A DNA stretch of 64,000 nucleotides from Candidatus Peregrinibacteria bacterium CG11_big_fil_rev_8_21_14_0_20_49_14 (GCA_002787035.1 PCVP01000010.1:1-64000), one strand, 5' to 3'; numbered from the stretch's first letter, positions 38,184 to 48,187 are shown. Notes: a model not told the origin generated them from the letters alone. A program made the numbers and translations.

Positions 38184-39464
38184 ATGACGAACGAACCAAC
38201 AATAGAACGCCTTTCACATGGCAGAGTTGTCTGCACCATGACATTTACTCCCGAGCAAGAAACCGCCTCACAAGAGAAAGCCGTTCGGAAGCTCGGTGCC
38301 TCTATTATAATAGAGGGCTTTCGTCCGGGCACCGCACCTGTGGATCTGCTGAAAGAAAAAATTCATGAAGGTGCTCTGTTTGAGGAAACCGTACGAGGTC
38401 TGCTCCCAGACACATTCGAACAGTTGGTGACAGAGCATGACATTAAGCCTGTTATTGCTCCCAAGGTGGAAATAGAAAGTAATACTCCCCTTACGGTAAA
38501 AGTTACATTCATAGAAAAACCTGCAGTCAAACTGAAGGGCGCCGATAAAATAAAGGTGACAATGAAAGAAGCAATGCTGAAGGAAGATGCGGTGGATAAA
38601 ATGATCGACTACGTGTTAGGTCAACACCAGCAGAGCAACCCCGTGGAGCGACCCGCAAAAAAAGGTGACCGCATTACCATGGATTTCTGGGGAGAAGACG
38701 CACAACAGGTGGAGGTGCCGGGAGTCCGTTCACAATCGCATCAGGCAGTCATAGGAAGCAAAGTACTTCTCCCCGGTTTTGAAGATGAGCTCATCGGCCT
38801 GAAAAAAGGAGACACCAAAGACTTCACACTTACCTTCCCGGAGAAACATCAGGCAGAGCAGCTTCGTGGTAAGCCGGTGACCTTTCATGTCACTGTAAAA
38901 CAAGTGGAAGAGATATCGCTCCCCGAACTCACGGATGCCTTTGTGCAAGAGCACATGCAGGCGGATTCCGTAGCGGCATTTCGAAAAGAGGTGGAAGACT
39001 CCATGAAAAGCCAAGAGAGTGACATAGAGCGCAGAAAAGCTGAAGAAGAGGCGATGGAGAAAATACGGGAAGCAGTGCAGGTGGATCTTGCGGAAGAATT
39101 GCTGGAAGACGAACAACGAACGATGTTTGAAGATATTCAGTCTCAGCTCTCCAGACAAGGCATGAGTATGGAAGACTGGCTGAAGAACACGGGCAAGTCG
39201 GCAGAACAGGCTGCCAAGAAAATAAAGGAGCAAGCTGAAAAAAGACTGACACTGCGACTGGGATTGGCTGCCTTGGTAGAGGAGCGCAATCTCGATATAA
39301 GTGACGAGGAAATGGAGTCCGCCATTGCCACGCTTCTTTCTCCGCTTTCCGAAGAAGATCGAAAGAATATTGCCGCCGCATACGCAAAAGGGCAGAACGC
39401 ATACGAACAACTGAAGTGGCAGAAGAAGGTGGAAAAACTCCTTGATACGATTATTACGACGTAG
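38184..39464 (+). CDS. tig: trigger factor
   Basis: Overall trigger factor organisation with FKBP-like middle region KGDRITMDFWGEDA and C-terminal chaperone helices; ATG at 38184. Confidence 0.75.
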   Translation: MTNEPTIERLSHGRVVCTMTFTPEQETASQEKAVRKLGASIIIEGFRPGTAPVDLLKEKIHEGALFEETVRGLLPDTFEQLVTEHDIKPVIAPKVEIESNTPLTVKVTFIEKPAVKLKGADKIKVTMKEAMLKEDAVDKMIDYVLGQHQQSNPVERPAKKGDRITMDFWGEDAQQVEVPGVRSQSHQAVIGSKVLLPGFEDELIGLKKGDTKDFTLTFPEKHQAEQLRGKPVTFHVTVKQVEEISLPELTDAFVQEHMQADSVAAFRKEVEDSMKSQESDIERRKAEEEAMEKIREAVQVDLAEELLEDEQRTMFEDIQSQLSRQGMSMEDWLKNTGKSAEQAAKKIKEQAEKRLTLRLGLAALVEERNLDISDEEMESAIATLLSPLSEEDRKNIAAAYAKGQNAYEQLKWQKKVEKLLDTIITT

Positions 39465-41403
39465 CAGTATCTTCCCGGTTACCGTACCACCAGACACGTA
39501 ACATGCGCTCCGGATTTGCATGACGAAGCATTCCGCATTCTTTGCGGTGCACAACCACCAAACCTCCTCGCCCTATTACTCCACGCAAGGGACCGTGCGG
39601 CCACTCCTGTGGTTTGCAACATTTTGCACATCTCGTCGGCAGGGGCACATTTCCCTCCACTTCAAATTCAGGCTTCGCTCTTTGAATATGCACGGCGGCA
39701 ACATTTCCCTGCTCTTCAGTTCTTTGAGACTCCAGTTTACCTTTCAGTAACTCCAAACGAGGCAGCAGTGCCTGCGTACGTTCGGAACCCTGTCCTATTT
39801 TCATAAGAATATCTTCCCGCTGTTGCATGGACAGCACGCTTCCGTCGCACTGTCGCAAGAGCGAAAGTGCCGTATCCAGCGGCGGCAACTTGTGTCTGCG
39901 TAGCTCCGCATTCACCAGCTCGCGTCCGCGTACCACCAGTCTCGGACGATCTTGTGCGTAGAGGAACCTCTTCAGTTTTGAACGAGAAGATGCCATGCGT
40001 AGAAGCTGCATCCACTGCGGAGACGGCTGCGGAGTCTTTCGTTTTAAAATCTCTATGACGTCACCGTTTTCGAGTCTGTAATCCAAGGGAACTATCACGC
40101 CGTTTACACGTGCGCTGCGGAAAGAAAGACCCAAATCGGTATGAAGCTGAAACGCAAAATCCAGAGGTGTTGCTCCTTCGGGCAATTCTATTACATCGCC
40201 GTGCGGAGTCAGCACAAAAATATGGTCGGCAAGCGCATCTTCCTCCACCCCTTCCAGGGATTGCTGTGTTGCCAGTACATTTTGCAGTTGAACTTGGTGT
40301 GTCGCACGAGCAGTCGAAGAACTTCCTTCTTTGTACATCCAGTGTGCCGCAACTCCGTACTGCGCATCCGTATGCATTTGCTGTGTACGTACTTGCACCT
40401 CCACAAACAGAGACTCGTCTTCTATGCCGGGAAGTTTGACAAGAGTCGTATGCAAACTCTGATATCCGTTGGGTTTGGGAAACGCGATGTAATCTTTAAA
40501 TCTGTTGGCAACAGGCCTCCCTATTTTATGCAGCAAACCCAGTACCTGGTAACATTCGGCCTCCGTAGTCACGATAACGCGAATGGCAAAGAGATCGTAA
40601 AGATCCGATACATGCGAAAGGCTCTTATCTCGCATTTTACGAAAGATGCTGTACGACTGCTTTTCGCGCATCTCTACGCGGGCATTGATATGTTGCTCTT
40701 GCAGGTACCGCTCCAACGATGCAGCTGCCTTCTCCAAAAATCCGCCAAGGCGCTCTTGTACCTGTTCCAGTTGTTCCCCTATTCGCTCGGCGTCATCCGG
40801 ATACACAATGGGGAATGCTCGGGACTCGAGAGCGTGCTTTAAGTTGTAGATACCAAGACGAGCGGCGACAGGAGCAAAGAGCTGTAAGACATCCTGTGCT
40901 ATTTGCACGCGTTCATCTTTGGGAAGAAGTTCGCATGCATCAAGAAGATAGAGACGATCACAGAGCGTAAGAAGCACGGTACGAATATCATCGGATACGG
41001 TAAGAAGCATAAGACGAAGGTCTCCCACCGAACTGCGACGATCTCGTAAGGTGACATGAGAGAGAAGGTGCACACCACTGACAAGCTCACGTACTTTGGA
41101 GCCAAAATGTTCCTCAATGTCGTTCAGCGTCCAATATTTCACATCCAGAAGGTGATGCAAAAGCGATGCTAAAATCGCATCTTCATCCGGCTGATACGGG
41201 AGTAATGTCGCAAGCATGCCCATGACGTGTTCCAGCAACGGCATTCCTGTCCAATGCGTATGTCCTTCGTATGCCTCTATCGCCACATTCCATGCTCGTC
41301 GCAGGCGTTCCGTATCACAACCAATACGAGCAGAGCGCATATGCTCTACCAAATGATCATATGTCCTGACGTGGGGTGAAATCATACAAAGGTGCAATGC
41401 CAA
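39454..41403 (-). CDS. RelA/SpoT-family (p)ppGpp synthetase with degenerate HD motif
   Basis: Synthetase motifs FKDYIAFPKPNGYQSLHTTLVK and EVQVRTQQMHTDAQYGVAAHW; TGS domain; LLHHLLD in place of LLHDVxED. Confidence 0.88.
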   Translation of the reverse strand: MALHLCMISPHVRTYDHLVEHMRSARIGCDTERLRRAWNVAIEAYEGHTHWTGMPLLEHVMGMLATLLPYQPDEDAILASLLHHLLDVKYWTLNDIEEHFGSKVRELVSGVHLLSHVTLRDRRSSVGDLRLMLLTVSDDIRTVLLTLCDRLYLLDACELLPKDERVQIAQDVLQLFAPVAARLGIYNLKHALESRAFPIVYPDDAERIGEQLEQVQERLGGFLEKAAASLERYLQEQHINARVEMREKQSYSIFRKMRDKSLSHVSDLYDLFAIRVIVTTEAECYQVLGLLHKIGRPVANRFKDYIAFPKPNGYQSLHTTLVKLPGIEDESLFVEVQVRTQQMHTDAQYGVAAHWMYKEGSSSTARATHQVQLQNVLATQQSLEGVEEDALADHIFVLTPHGDVIELPEGATPLDFAFQLHTDLGLSFRSARVNGVIVPLDYRLENGDVIEILKRKTPQPSPQWMQLLRMASSRSKLKRFLYAQDRPRLVVRGRELVNAELRRHKLPPLDTALSLLRQCDGSVLSMQQREDILMKIGQGSERTQALLPRLELLKGKLESQRTEEQGNVAAVHIQRAKPEFEVEGNVPLPTRCAKCCKPQEWPHGPLRGVIGRGGLVVVHRKECGMLRHANPERMLRVWWYGNREDTATS

Positions 41404-41451
41404 AGTGTAGCACTCAAGAAATGATGTGAATAGCGTAATGTAAAGAATTTA

Positions 41452-41892
41452 TTACCGTTCCAATATGATGGTACAAGGTCCGTCATTCACCAGTGACACA
41501 TCCATCATCGCACCGAAGACTCCCGTACGAACCGGCACACCGTGGGCAGCAAGTTTGGATCCGAAGTATTCGTAGAGTTCTCTTGCCCTGTCGGGAGCTT
41601 CTGCCTGCACGAAGTCCGGCCTGTTTCCCTTCTCCAGCCTGCCTGCCAAGGTGAATTGCGAGACAAGAAGAATTTCACCTCCTGTTTCCAGGATGGATTT
41701 GTCGTTTATCGTACCGTCCTCTCCGGGGAACAGTCGTACCTTTATGATTTTCTCTGCCAAGAAATCCGCCTGCTCCTCTAAATCGCCTCGCATGACTCCC
41801 AAGAAGAGAAGAAATCCCGCGGAAATCTCGCCGACGGTGTCGGTACCCACTGTTACGGAAGCCCGACGAACGCGCTGTAGCACTATTTTCAT
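41452..41892 (-). CDS. dtd: D-aminoacyl-tRNA deacylase
   Basis: MKIVLQRVRRASVTV, LLVSQFTLAGRLEKGNRPDF, NDGPCTIILE. Confidence 0.92.
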   Translation of the reverse strand: MKIVLQRVRRASVTVGTDTVGEISAGFLLFLGVMRGDLEEQADFLAEKIIKVRLFPGEDGTINDKSILETGGEILLVSQFTLAGRLEKGNRPDFVQAEAPDRARELYEYFGSKLAAHGVPVRTGVFGAMMDVSLVNDGPCTIILER

Positions 41893-42012
41893 GATGATAT
41901 GGTAGCGTGGCAACCGCGGAGTATCCACCGTATCAAGAATATATTTATAAAATAATATGTACTTTTGTCATTTGCGCTTCGTGTGTTAACTGGGAAATAC
42001 ACGCACAGATTC

Positions 42013-42040
42013 TTGACACTCGGGAGCTGCTGAGTAGAAT
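42013..42040 (+). promoter_or_regulatory. promoter of rplJ-rplL
   Basis: TTGACA, 16-nt spacer, TAGAAT. Confidence 0.75.
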
Positions 42041-42046
42041 CCTTGT

Positions 42047-42197
42047 ACCGTCCGAAGACCGAGGGCATTAGGCTGATGGCCGAAGGTAAGCCCCTCCGAG
42101 GCACACAGCATCGCTCACTCGGCTTCTGCTTAGTGCGTCGTGTCGTTTGCCTCGCTGGTCTCCCGGATGGAGACCTTTATTTTTATCTACGCATATC
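42047..42197 (+). promoter_or_regulatory. structured 5' leader of rplJ (L10-leader-like) ending in an attenuator
   Basis: About 150-nt leader upstream of L10, followed by GGTCTCC-cggat-GGAGACC-TTTATTTTT (42157-42184). Confidence 0.6.
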
Positions 42198-42887
42198 ATG
42201 GCTCTAACGAAGGAACAAAAGCAGGCACAAGTGAAAGAACTCACGGAGAAAATGAGCGCAGCATCCTCACTCATACTCGCCAATTACATAGGACTCAATG
42301 TGGCCGAAGTCAGTGAATTGCGTGGTCAACTGAAAGAATCGGATGCAGAAATGAAAGTAGCAAAGAAGACGCTGATGAAGATCGCCGCCAAAGATGCAGG
42401 TATTGAAAATTTCGCCGATGCGGAATTTGAAGGACCTGTTTCTATCATCTTCAGCTTCGGAGATCCCCTCTCCGGTGCACAGACAGCCTTTAAGTTTTCC
42501 AAGAATCACAAGCAGGTCGAAATTATCGGAGGCATGTTCGACGGAAAGATTCTGACACGAGAACAGGCTCTTGAACTTGCACAAATGCCAAGCAGAGATG
42601 TTCTTCTTGCAACATTCGTCTGTATGATTCGCTCTCCGTTGGTGAGCTTTGCCGGTATGTGTAACTCTCCGCTCACAGGATTTGCCCGTGCATTGAGCGA
42701 GTTATCGAAGAAGGGCGGCGTTGCACCGGAAGCCGCAGCTCCCGTAGCAGAGGCTCCTGCCACAGCAGCACCAAGCGAAGTCCCCGCAACAGAAGAGGCA
42801 GAAGCCCCAACAACCGCAGATGAATCCGCCCCATCCACTGAGGCGGCTGAGACAGAAACTTCTGACTCAGAAAAATCTGAATCCTAA
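42198..42887 (+). CDS. rplJ: 50S ribosomal protein L10
   Basis: [42 protein letters not shown]; neighbour of rplL; ATG 42198 lies after the attenuator. Confidence 0.9.
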   Translation: MALTKEQKQAQVKELTEKMSAASSLILANYIGLNVAEVSELRGQLKESDAEMKVAKKTLMKIAAKDAGIENFADAEFEGPVSIIFSFGDPLSGAQTAFKFSKNHKQVEIIGGMFDGKILTREQALELAQMPSRDVLLATFVCMIRSPLVSFAGMCNSPLTGFARALSELSKKGGVAPEAAAPVAEAPATAAPSEVPATEEAEAPTTADESAPSTEAAETETSDSEKSES

Positions 42888-42919
42888 ATTCTTTTATTTT
42901 TTCTTTCCCAATCATTCCC

Positions 42920-43342
42920 ATGTCCGATGATGCAGCAAAAGCTGAGAAGGTCGAACTCTCCAAAGAGGAGAAGGCGGTCATCGATGCTCTCGAAAAGCTC
43001 AACGTTGTACAACTCAACAATGTCGTAAAATTCATGGAATCTGAATACGGCATTTCTGCAGCCGCTCCGGTGGCAGTCGCAGCAGCAGGCGCACCGGCAG
43101 GTGGAGCCGATGCAGGCGGAGCAGAAGAAAAGAGCAGTTACGATGTTGAAGTAACTGAAGCAGGTGGTCAGAAGATCGCCGTTATCAAGGTAGTCCGCGA
43201 GATTACCGGCCTCGCTCTCGGTGAAGCCAAGGCAGCCGTAGACAGCGCTCCTAAAGTCGTGAAGGAGGGCGTACCGGCAGCAGAAGCAGAGGCGATGAAG
43301 AAAAAGCTCGAGGAGGCAGGCGCAAAGGTCACACTCAAGTAA
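42920..43342 (+). CDS. rplL: 50S ribosomal protein L7/L12
   Basis: [71 protein letters not shown]. Confidence 0.97.
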   Translation: MSDDAAKAEKVELSKEEKAVIDALEKLNVVQLNNVVKFMESEYGISAAAPVAVAAAGAPAGGADAGGAEEKSSYDVEVTEAGGQKIAVIKVVREITGLALGEAKAAVDSAPKVVKEGVPAAEAEAMKKKLEEAGAKVTLK

Positions 43343-43366
43343 AACCCCCGCTTCAACGCAGCATTT

Positions 43367-43396
43367 CAAACACCCCGAAAGGGGTGTTTTGCTTTT
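43367..43396 (+). terminator. intrinsic terminator after rplL
   Basis: AACACCCC-GAAA-GGGGTGTT-TTGCTTTT. Confidence 0.85.
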
Positions 43397-43471
43397 CTGC
43401 CAATACGCCACACCATTCTCGCGGCGTACGGTGGTCAAATACGGTAAAGAATGCTAGAATAAGACATAGAT

Positions 43472-43699
43472 ATGAAGAAGTATTTGCACTCACCGTGGTT
43501 TCCGATTTCATTGGCAATTGCAGGCCTGATCGTAGGCTATGGTACCGTTGCCCTGCGACAAGGGACTGCGTTTGCAGCACTGGAATGTCCTGCGGCAAAG
43601 CAAATCTGCAAAGACGGCGATTGCGGTGCGTCACCGGAGTGTGCTTCCGGTGAGTGTTCGGCAAACTGCCCTGGCAACTGCGGCACTCACAACTCATAA
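43472..43699 (+). CDS. small membrane-anchored Cys-rich peptide
   Basis: TM segment then CPAAKQICKDGDCGASPECASGECSANCPGNC. Confidence 0.5.
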   Translation: MKKYLHSPWFPISLAIAGLIVGYGTVALRQGTAFAALECPAAKQICKDGDCGASPECASGECSANCPGNCGTHNS

Positions 43700-44148
43700 T
43701 GCATACGATGCAGTGGAAGTTTTTATACAATCGGTCGTTTTGGCACTGGGCGTGCGGAGCCGCACTCGTTTGTTCTCTCTTTTTTCTATGGGAACTCGGG
43801 ATGATTCCACGCATACCCGGCCCTCCCAGGCCCGCGCCGACAACCGCCGAAATTCTATTCAGTATTTTTCTTATCGCTCTCCTCTCTTTGAACGTGGGAT
43901 TGCTCCACTGGAGAAAAAATACAGGCGGATGCCCCATAGGAGCGAAGGGTGCCACCGGCATCGGAGGAACACTCGGAGCACTGGCACTCCTCTGCCCTGT
44001 TTGTCTGCTGCTCCCGTTCTCTCTGTTCGGATTAAGCCTGAGCCTTGCCTTCTTAAGTCCGTTCCTTCCACTTCTACGTATTATTGCCACCGTGCTCCTT
44101 GTGGCGAGCACCGTCATGCTATGGCCGAAGAACACCATGCGTACGTAA
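43699..44148 (+). CDS. polytopic membrane protein
   Basis: Start overlaps previous stop (TAATG); several hydrophobic helices. Confidence 0.55.
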   Translation: MHTMQWKFLYNRSFWHWACGAALVCSLFFLWELGMIPRIPGPPRPAPTTAEILFSIFLIALLSLNVGLLHWRKNTGGCPIGAKGATGIGGTLGALALLCPVCLLLPFSLFGLSLSLAFLSPFLPLLRIIATVLLVASTVMLWPKNTMRT

Positions 44149-44160
44149 TGTTTCTGTCCT

Positions 44161-44862
44161 ATGGAAAACACTCCGAAGCGGTATCTTGAAATAGATCTCC
44201 TCCGAACTCTCGCCATTGCAATGATGGTTGCATACCATACTGCATTTGATCTGGAGTACTACCACAACATTCCCGTTCTCCGCAGTATGGGAAACGGTGA
44301 ATGGATTTTTGCACGAACAACTGCAATTCTCTTCCTCTTGCTTGCCGGCATGAGTATGAGCATTTCCAAAAAGAACGGAGCGGCAAGAAGATGGAAACGA
44401 ATAGGCAGCATTGCACTCTGTGCACTCGGAGTATCCGCAGTCACATACGTTTGGGAACCTGAAACATACATTCGTTTCGGTATCCTGCATTGTATAGCCG
44501 GCAGCTTGGCTCTGCTCATGATACTGCCATCGTCCCCCATGCTGCGCGGAGTCATGGCGTTGGTTGCTATTGTTCTGAGTAACGCGCTGACTCCCGTTAC
44601 CGTGCACACGGAACTCCTCGTACCGCTTGGTATACGACCGTCACACTTCGTCTCTCTGGACTACTTCCCGCTGCTCCCGTGGTCAGGTGTCGTCATAGCG
44701 GGTTCCGTACTGGCTCCGTACCTGCTGCGGACAATGCACACCTACGCGCACCGCAAACGTAACGCCACTTCTCTTCTTACGTTTCCGGGAAGGCATGCGC
44801 TGTTTCTCTATTTGGTGCACCAACCCATACTGATACTGATTCTTAGTATCGTGCTTTCTTAA
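44161..44862 (+). CDS. DUF1624/acyltransferase-like membrane protein
   Basis: RYLEIDLLRTLAIAMMVAYHTAFDLEYY plus multiple TM helices. Confidence 0.65.
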   Translation: MENTPKRYLEIDLLRTLAIAMMVAYHTAFDLEYYHNIPVLRSMGNGEWIFARTTAILFLLLAGMSMSISKKNGAARRWKRIGSIALCALGVSAVTYVWEPETYIRFGILHCIAGSLALLMILPSSPMLRGVMALVAIVLSNALTPVTVHTELLVPLGIRPSHFVSLDYFPLLPWSGVVIAGSVLAPYLLRTMHTYAHRKRNATSLLTFPGRHALFLYLVHQPILILILSIVLS

Positions 44863-44945
44863 GCCAAGAACGATCGTACACCATACGGAAAAAAGTGCCA
44901 GCGATTGCCGTGACGAACGCAAAAGGATGCCGTACTATATGCGCA

Positions 44946-46487
44946 ATGTCTTTCAACATCCGTCGGGTTGAAGATACACCCAAGCGCTCCGAAAAATGGA
45001 GAAAACTTCTCATCGGCGCGCTCGAGATCGGCAAACCACTCGTTGGTTGGTACGGTCTCTGGAAACAACGTCGGCAAGTACAGTTAAAACATCAGCGCAC
45101 CACCGTGCTGCTCAAGCGCACATTACTCGTGCTCATCTCCGTGCTGTGCGCACTCCTGCTACTGGCAGGAACGGTGAAAGGTTTGATGTCCGTGCAGATA
45201 CTGAACTTCGGAAGTATCGTCTCTGTTGCGGGCGCAGACCTGACGTACGACGAACAAGGATACGTCAATATACTGCTTATGGGCCAAGGAGATGAAGATC
45301 ACGATGGCAAAGACCTTACAGATACGCTGATAGTCGCAAGCATAGATCCGAAAAACACCAGAAGCGTCGTGCTGCTTTCACTTCCCCGAGATCTCTACTT
45401 CTTGCAAACGGAAAAAATGGGAAAAGGAAAAATAAACAGTTTCTACCGCGACTATAAAAGCTATCTCAGATACCGCGAGGGTATGGAGCCCGAAGCAGCC
45501 GGCGTGGAAGCATTGCGCGAACTGGGTGCGGAAGTGGGAAGGAAGTTGGATATGGAAATTCCATATGTCATCAAAGTAAACTTCAGTGCGTTTACCGACA
45601 CCGTGGATGCATTGGGTGGTGTGGATATCGATGTACCCGAAGACATACTGGATACGGAGTACCCCAATGAAAGTTACGGGTACGAAACCTTTGCCATTGC
45701 ACAAGGGCCACAGCATTTCGACGGAGCAACCGCACTGAAATACGCACGGTCACGACACTCAACCAGCGACTTCTCACGCTCCGCAAGACAACAACAGATT
45801 CTCAGGGCAATCGCACAGAAAGCAAAAGACAAGGGTGTTGCCAAGGACACGGGATTCCTGACAAAAATGGCGCAGTCACTCTCGTTGAACGTAGAGACCA
45901 CCATGAGTCTCCGTGAAATCATCAGCCTTGCCGAACTCGGACGTGACATAGAAAGAGATCACATCATTACCATGCAATTGAACGACAGAAATGCTCTCTA
46001 CGATGGATTTGTTGAACAGGGAGGCTTTCTCTACACCCCTCCACGTTCTCTGTTCGACGGTGTGTCCGTTCTGCTCCCCGTCTCTATTCCTGAGTTTCCC
46101 ATTTCGTGGCGGCAACCAAGGACACTCGTAAAACTGCTGCTCAATACACGCAATGCCTACCTGAGTAATCCGAGAATCAACATCTTAAACAACGGTGCAA
46201 AAAGCGGCTCTGCCCGCAAACTTGCCGTGGAACTTATTCGGTACGGATTTACCGTAGATACCATTGCCAACGCCACACTGCCGCAAGAGCAGGAAAAATC
46301 CATGGTATTCCAAACCTCCGAAGAGGAAGAAAATACACTCGCACTGTTCTTCGCTTCCCTTCTACACATGGAACTTGCAGCGAAGCCGGATGCGCTTCCT
46401 TTTGGAGAAGTGGCAGATATTACGATAATCCTTGGGAAGGATTACAGCTACGCCCCTCTGCAAAACCTTCTTGCTCCCTCTTCCTAA
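44946..46487 (+). CDS. LytR-CpsA-Psr (LCP) family protein
   Basis: VNILLMGQGD...LTDTLIVASIDPKNTRSVVLLSLPRDLYF, ALGGVDIDVPEDI, ALKYARSRHSTSDFSRSARQQQ. Confidence 0.88.
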   Translation: MSFNIRRVEDTPKRSEKWRKLLIGALEIGKPLVGWYGLWKQRRQVQLKHQRTTVLLKRTLLVLISVLCALLLLAGTVKGLMSVQILNFGSIVSVAGADLTYDEQGYVNILLMGQGDEDHDGKDLTDTLIVASIDPKNTRSVVLLSLPRDLYFLQTEKMGKGKINSFYRDYKSYLRYREGMEPEAAGVEALRELGAEVGRKLDMEIPYVIKVNFSAFTDTVDALGGVDIDVPEDILDTEYPNESYGYETFAIAQGPQHFDGATALKYARSRHSTSDFSRSARQQQILRAIAQKAKDKGVAKDTGFLTKMAQSLSLNVETTMSLREIISLAELGRDIERDHIITMQLNDRNALYDGFVEQGGFLYTPPRSLFDGVSVLLPVSIPEFPISWRQPRTLVKLLLNTRNAYLSNPRINILNNGAKSGSARKLAVELIRYGFTVDTIANATLPQEQEKSMVFQTSEEEENTLALFFASLLHMELAAKPDALPFGEVADITIILGKDYSYAPLQNLLAPSS

Positions 46488-46488
46488 C

Positions 46489-47403
46489 ATGCAACCGCGA
46501 GACATTATTGCGAAAGCCTGGGCCATTACCAAAAAAGAGAAGGATCTGCGCATCTGGGGATTTTCGGGTGCGCTGCTGAAAACACTTCTCAATGCGAAAC
46601 TCTTCTTGTTTCAGGCATGGCTTATTTATTCGTATTTCATTCTGAAAAATCCCATCGGATTCTTTACGATTGAAAAAACACTCATAGAAAATCTTCCGCT
46701 GGCAGTCGCCATAAGCATTATTGTGTTCTTCTTTCTGCTGCTCTTTGTGGAATGGCTGTTCCCCCACATGGCGAAAGGAGCGATTATCGGTCTGGCAGCA
46801 AAGTCGTATAAGAAAGAAGATGTAAAAGGAGGATTGGTACTCGCTATCTACAACTTCTTCCCGCTCTTTGCCATCCACGAAATGCTGGTTCTCAGCAGTA
46901 TTACAACCACCATCACACTGTGTTCACTGTCGTTGCGGTACGGCGGAGGTGCCGGGCCCATCGCAGTCATGCTCCTTGTAACATTCTGGCTTGTTTCCAA
47001 TATCTTGGAGTTCTTCTGGATTTTTGCGGAAGAGGCCGTGGTGGTGAAGAAGATCGGAATTCGTGAAGCTGTAAAACAGAGCTTTAAGTTGGTAATCAGT
47101 TATTTGGGACATGTGGTGTTTCTTATGCTTCTCCTCTTTGTGATTGCTCTGCGTATTATTGCAAATCTCCTCATGGTTATTCTTATTCCCGGTATCGTAC
47201 TCGGACTCGGCTTCTTGCTTGCCACGTTCCTTCCGCCGGTTGTGAGTTACAGCGTTACCACCGTGCTCGGCCTCGTTATCATTGTGCTTGCGAGCTATCT
47301 CTTTGCGTACCTGGAAGTATTCCGGCAAACCGTATGGACCATTACATACATGGAACTGAGTCAGCTGAAAGATTTGGATGTCATAGAAAAAGACGACGAG
47401 TAG
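46489..47403 (+). CDS. polytopic membrane protein
   Basis: MQPRDIIAKAWAITKKEKDLRIWGF then several TM helices. Confidence 0.6.
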   Translation: MQPRDIIAKAWAITKKEKDLRIWGFSGALLKTLLNAKLFLFQAWLIYSYFILKNPIGFFTIEKTLIENLPLAVAISIIVFFFLLLFVEWLFPHMAKGAIIGLAAKSYKKEDVKGGLVLAIYNFFPLFAIHEMLVLSSITTTITLCSLSLRYGGGAGPIAVMLLVTFWLVSNILEFFWIFAEEAVVVKKIGIREAVKQSFKLVISYLGHVVFLMLLLFVIALRIIANLLMVILIPGIVLGLGFLLATFLPPVVSYSVTTVLGLVIIVLASYLFAYLEVFRQTVWTITYMELSQLKDLDVIEKDDE

Positions 47404-47474
47404 CATACTGTTTGCATAGCAGAAATGTGAACAGGCTGTTTTGTATAGTGAAAAAATCTTGACCGTGCACTTTC

Positions 47475-47494
47475 GTACACCTAGTATGGTGGAC
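47475..47494. promoter_or_regulatory. candidate LexA operator overlapping the lexA promoter
   Basis: GTACACC-TAGTAT-GGTGGAC imperfect inverted repeat (6/7). Confidence 0.4.
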
Positions 47495-47513
47495 GATTGT
47501 CCCCCATACGTTT

Positions 47514-48122
47514 ATGTCGCCACTTACTCCTCATCAGCGCACGGTGCTCACATACATCGGTGAGTTTCAACACAAGCGCGGGTACTCACCTTCTCTGTCG
47601 GATCTTGCCGTTGCGTTCGGGGTACGCAGCAAAAATGCCATAGCGAAAGTAGTGAACGTACTGGTACGAGAAGGACACCTGGAAAAAGATCCGAAAGGCC
47701 GCATAAAAATTATTGAGATGGTGGAACCCCAAGACATACCTCATCCCATGACACTCCCGCTTTTCGGTCCCATTTCCGCAGGATTTGCGGCGCCGGTGGA
47801 AGAGCAGGCGGAAGAACTGCTGACGCTCGATACCTACCTTGTACGAGACCAGGCTTCGACGTTTCTGCTGCGAGTACGAGGTGACAGCATGGTAGACGCG
47901 GGTATTTTTGAGGGAGATCTCGTTATTGTGGAACGCGGCAGAGAGCCAAAAGTCGGTGACATTGTCGTCGGTGTGCTCGACGGAGAATTCACGCTCAAGC
48001 GACTGAAAAAAGAGAAAGGGAAATACTATCTGCAAGCGGAAAATCCCGACTATCCCGATATGTACGCCATGGAAGAGCTGCAAACGGCGGGAGTGGTACG
48101 GGGCGCCGTACGTCGGTACTAA
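47514..48122 (+). CDS. lexA: LexA-type SOS repressor
   Basis: N-terminal HTH, SAGF cleavage site, VRGDSMVDAGIFEGD Ser and TLKRL Lys. Confidence 0.93.
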   Translation: MSPLTPHQRTVLTYIGEFQHKRGYSPSLSDLAVAFGVRSKNAIAKVVNVLVREGHLEKDPKGRIKIIEMVEPQDIPHPMTLPLFGPISAGFAAPVEEQAEELLTLDTYLVRDQASTFLLRVRGDSMVDAGIFEGDLVIVERGREPKVGDIVVGVLDGEFTLKRLKKEKGKYYLQAENPDYPDMYAMEELQTAGVVRGAVRRY

Positions 48123-48126
48123 AGTA

Positions 48127-48187
48127 TGTCACCTTGAGCTCGTCGAAGGGTGACACCAGTATCATGGTTCGACGAGCTCACCATGAC
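48127..48187. repeat. REP-like intergenic palindrome between lexA and the Y-family polymerase gene
   Basis: TGAGCTCGTCGAA (48135-48147) / TTCGACGAGCTCA (48168-48180), plus two internal hairpins. Confidence 0.75.

Noticed and set aside
42147-42197. N-terminal extension of L10 (MPRWSPGWRPLFLSTHI)
   Set aside because: Encoded across the attenuator hairpin; the conserved L10 start is MALTKEQ at 42198.
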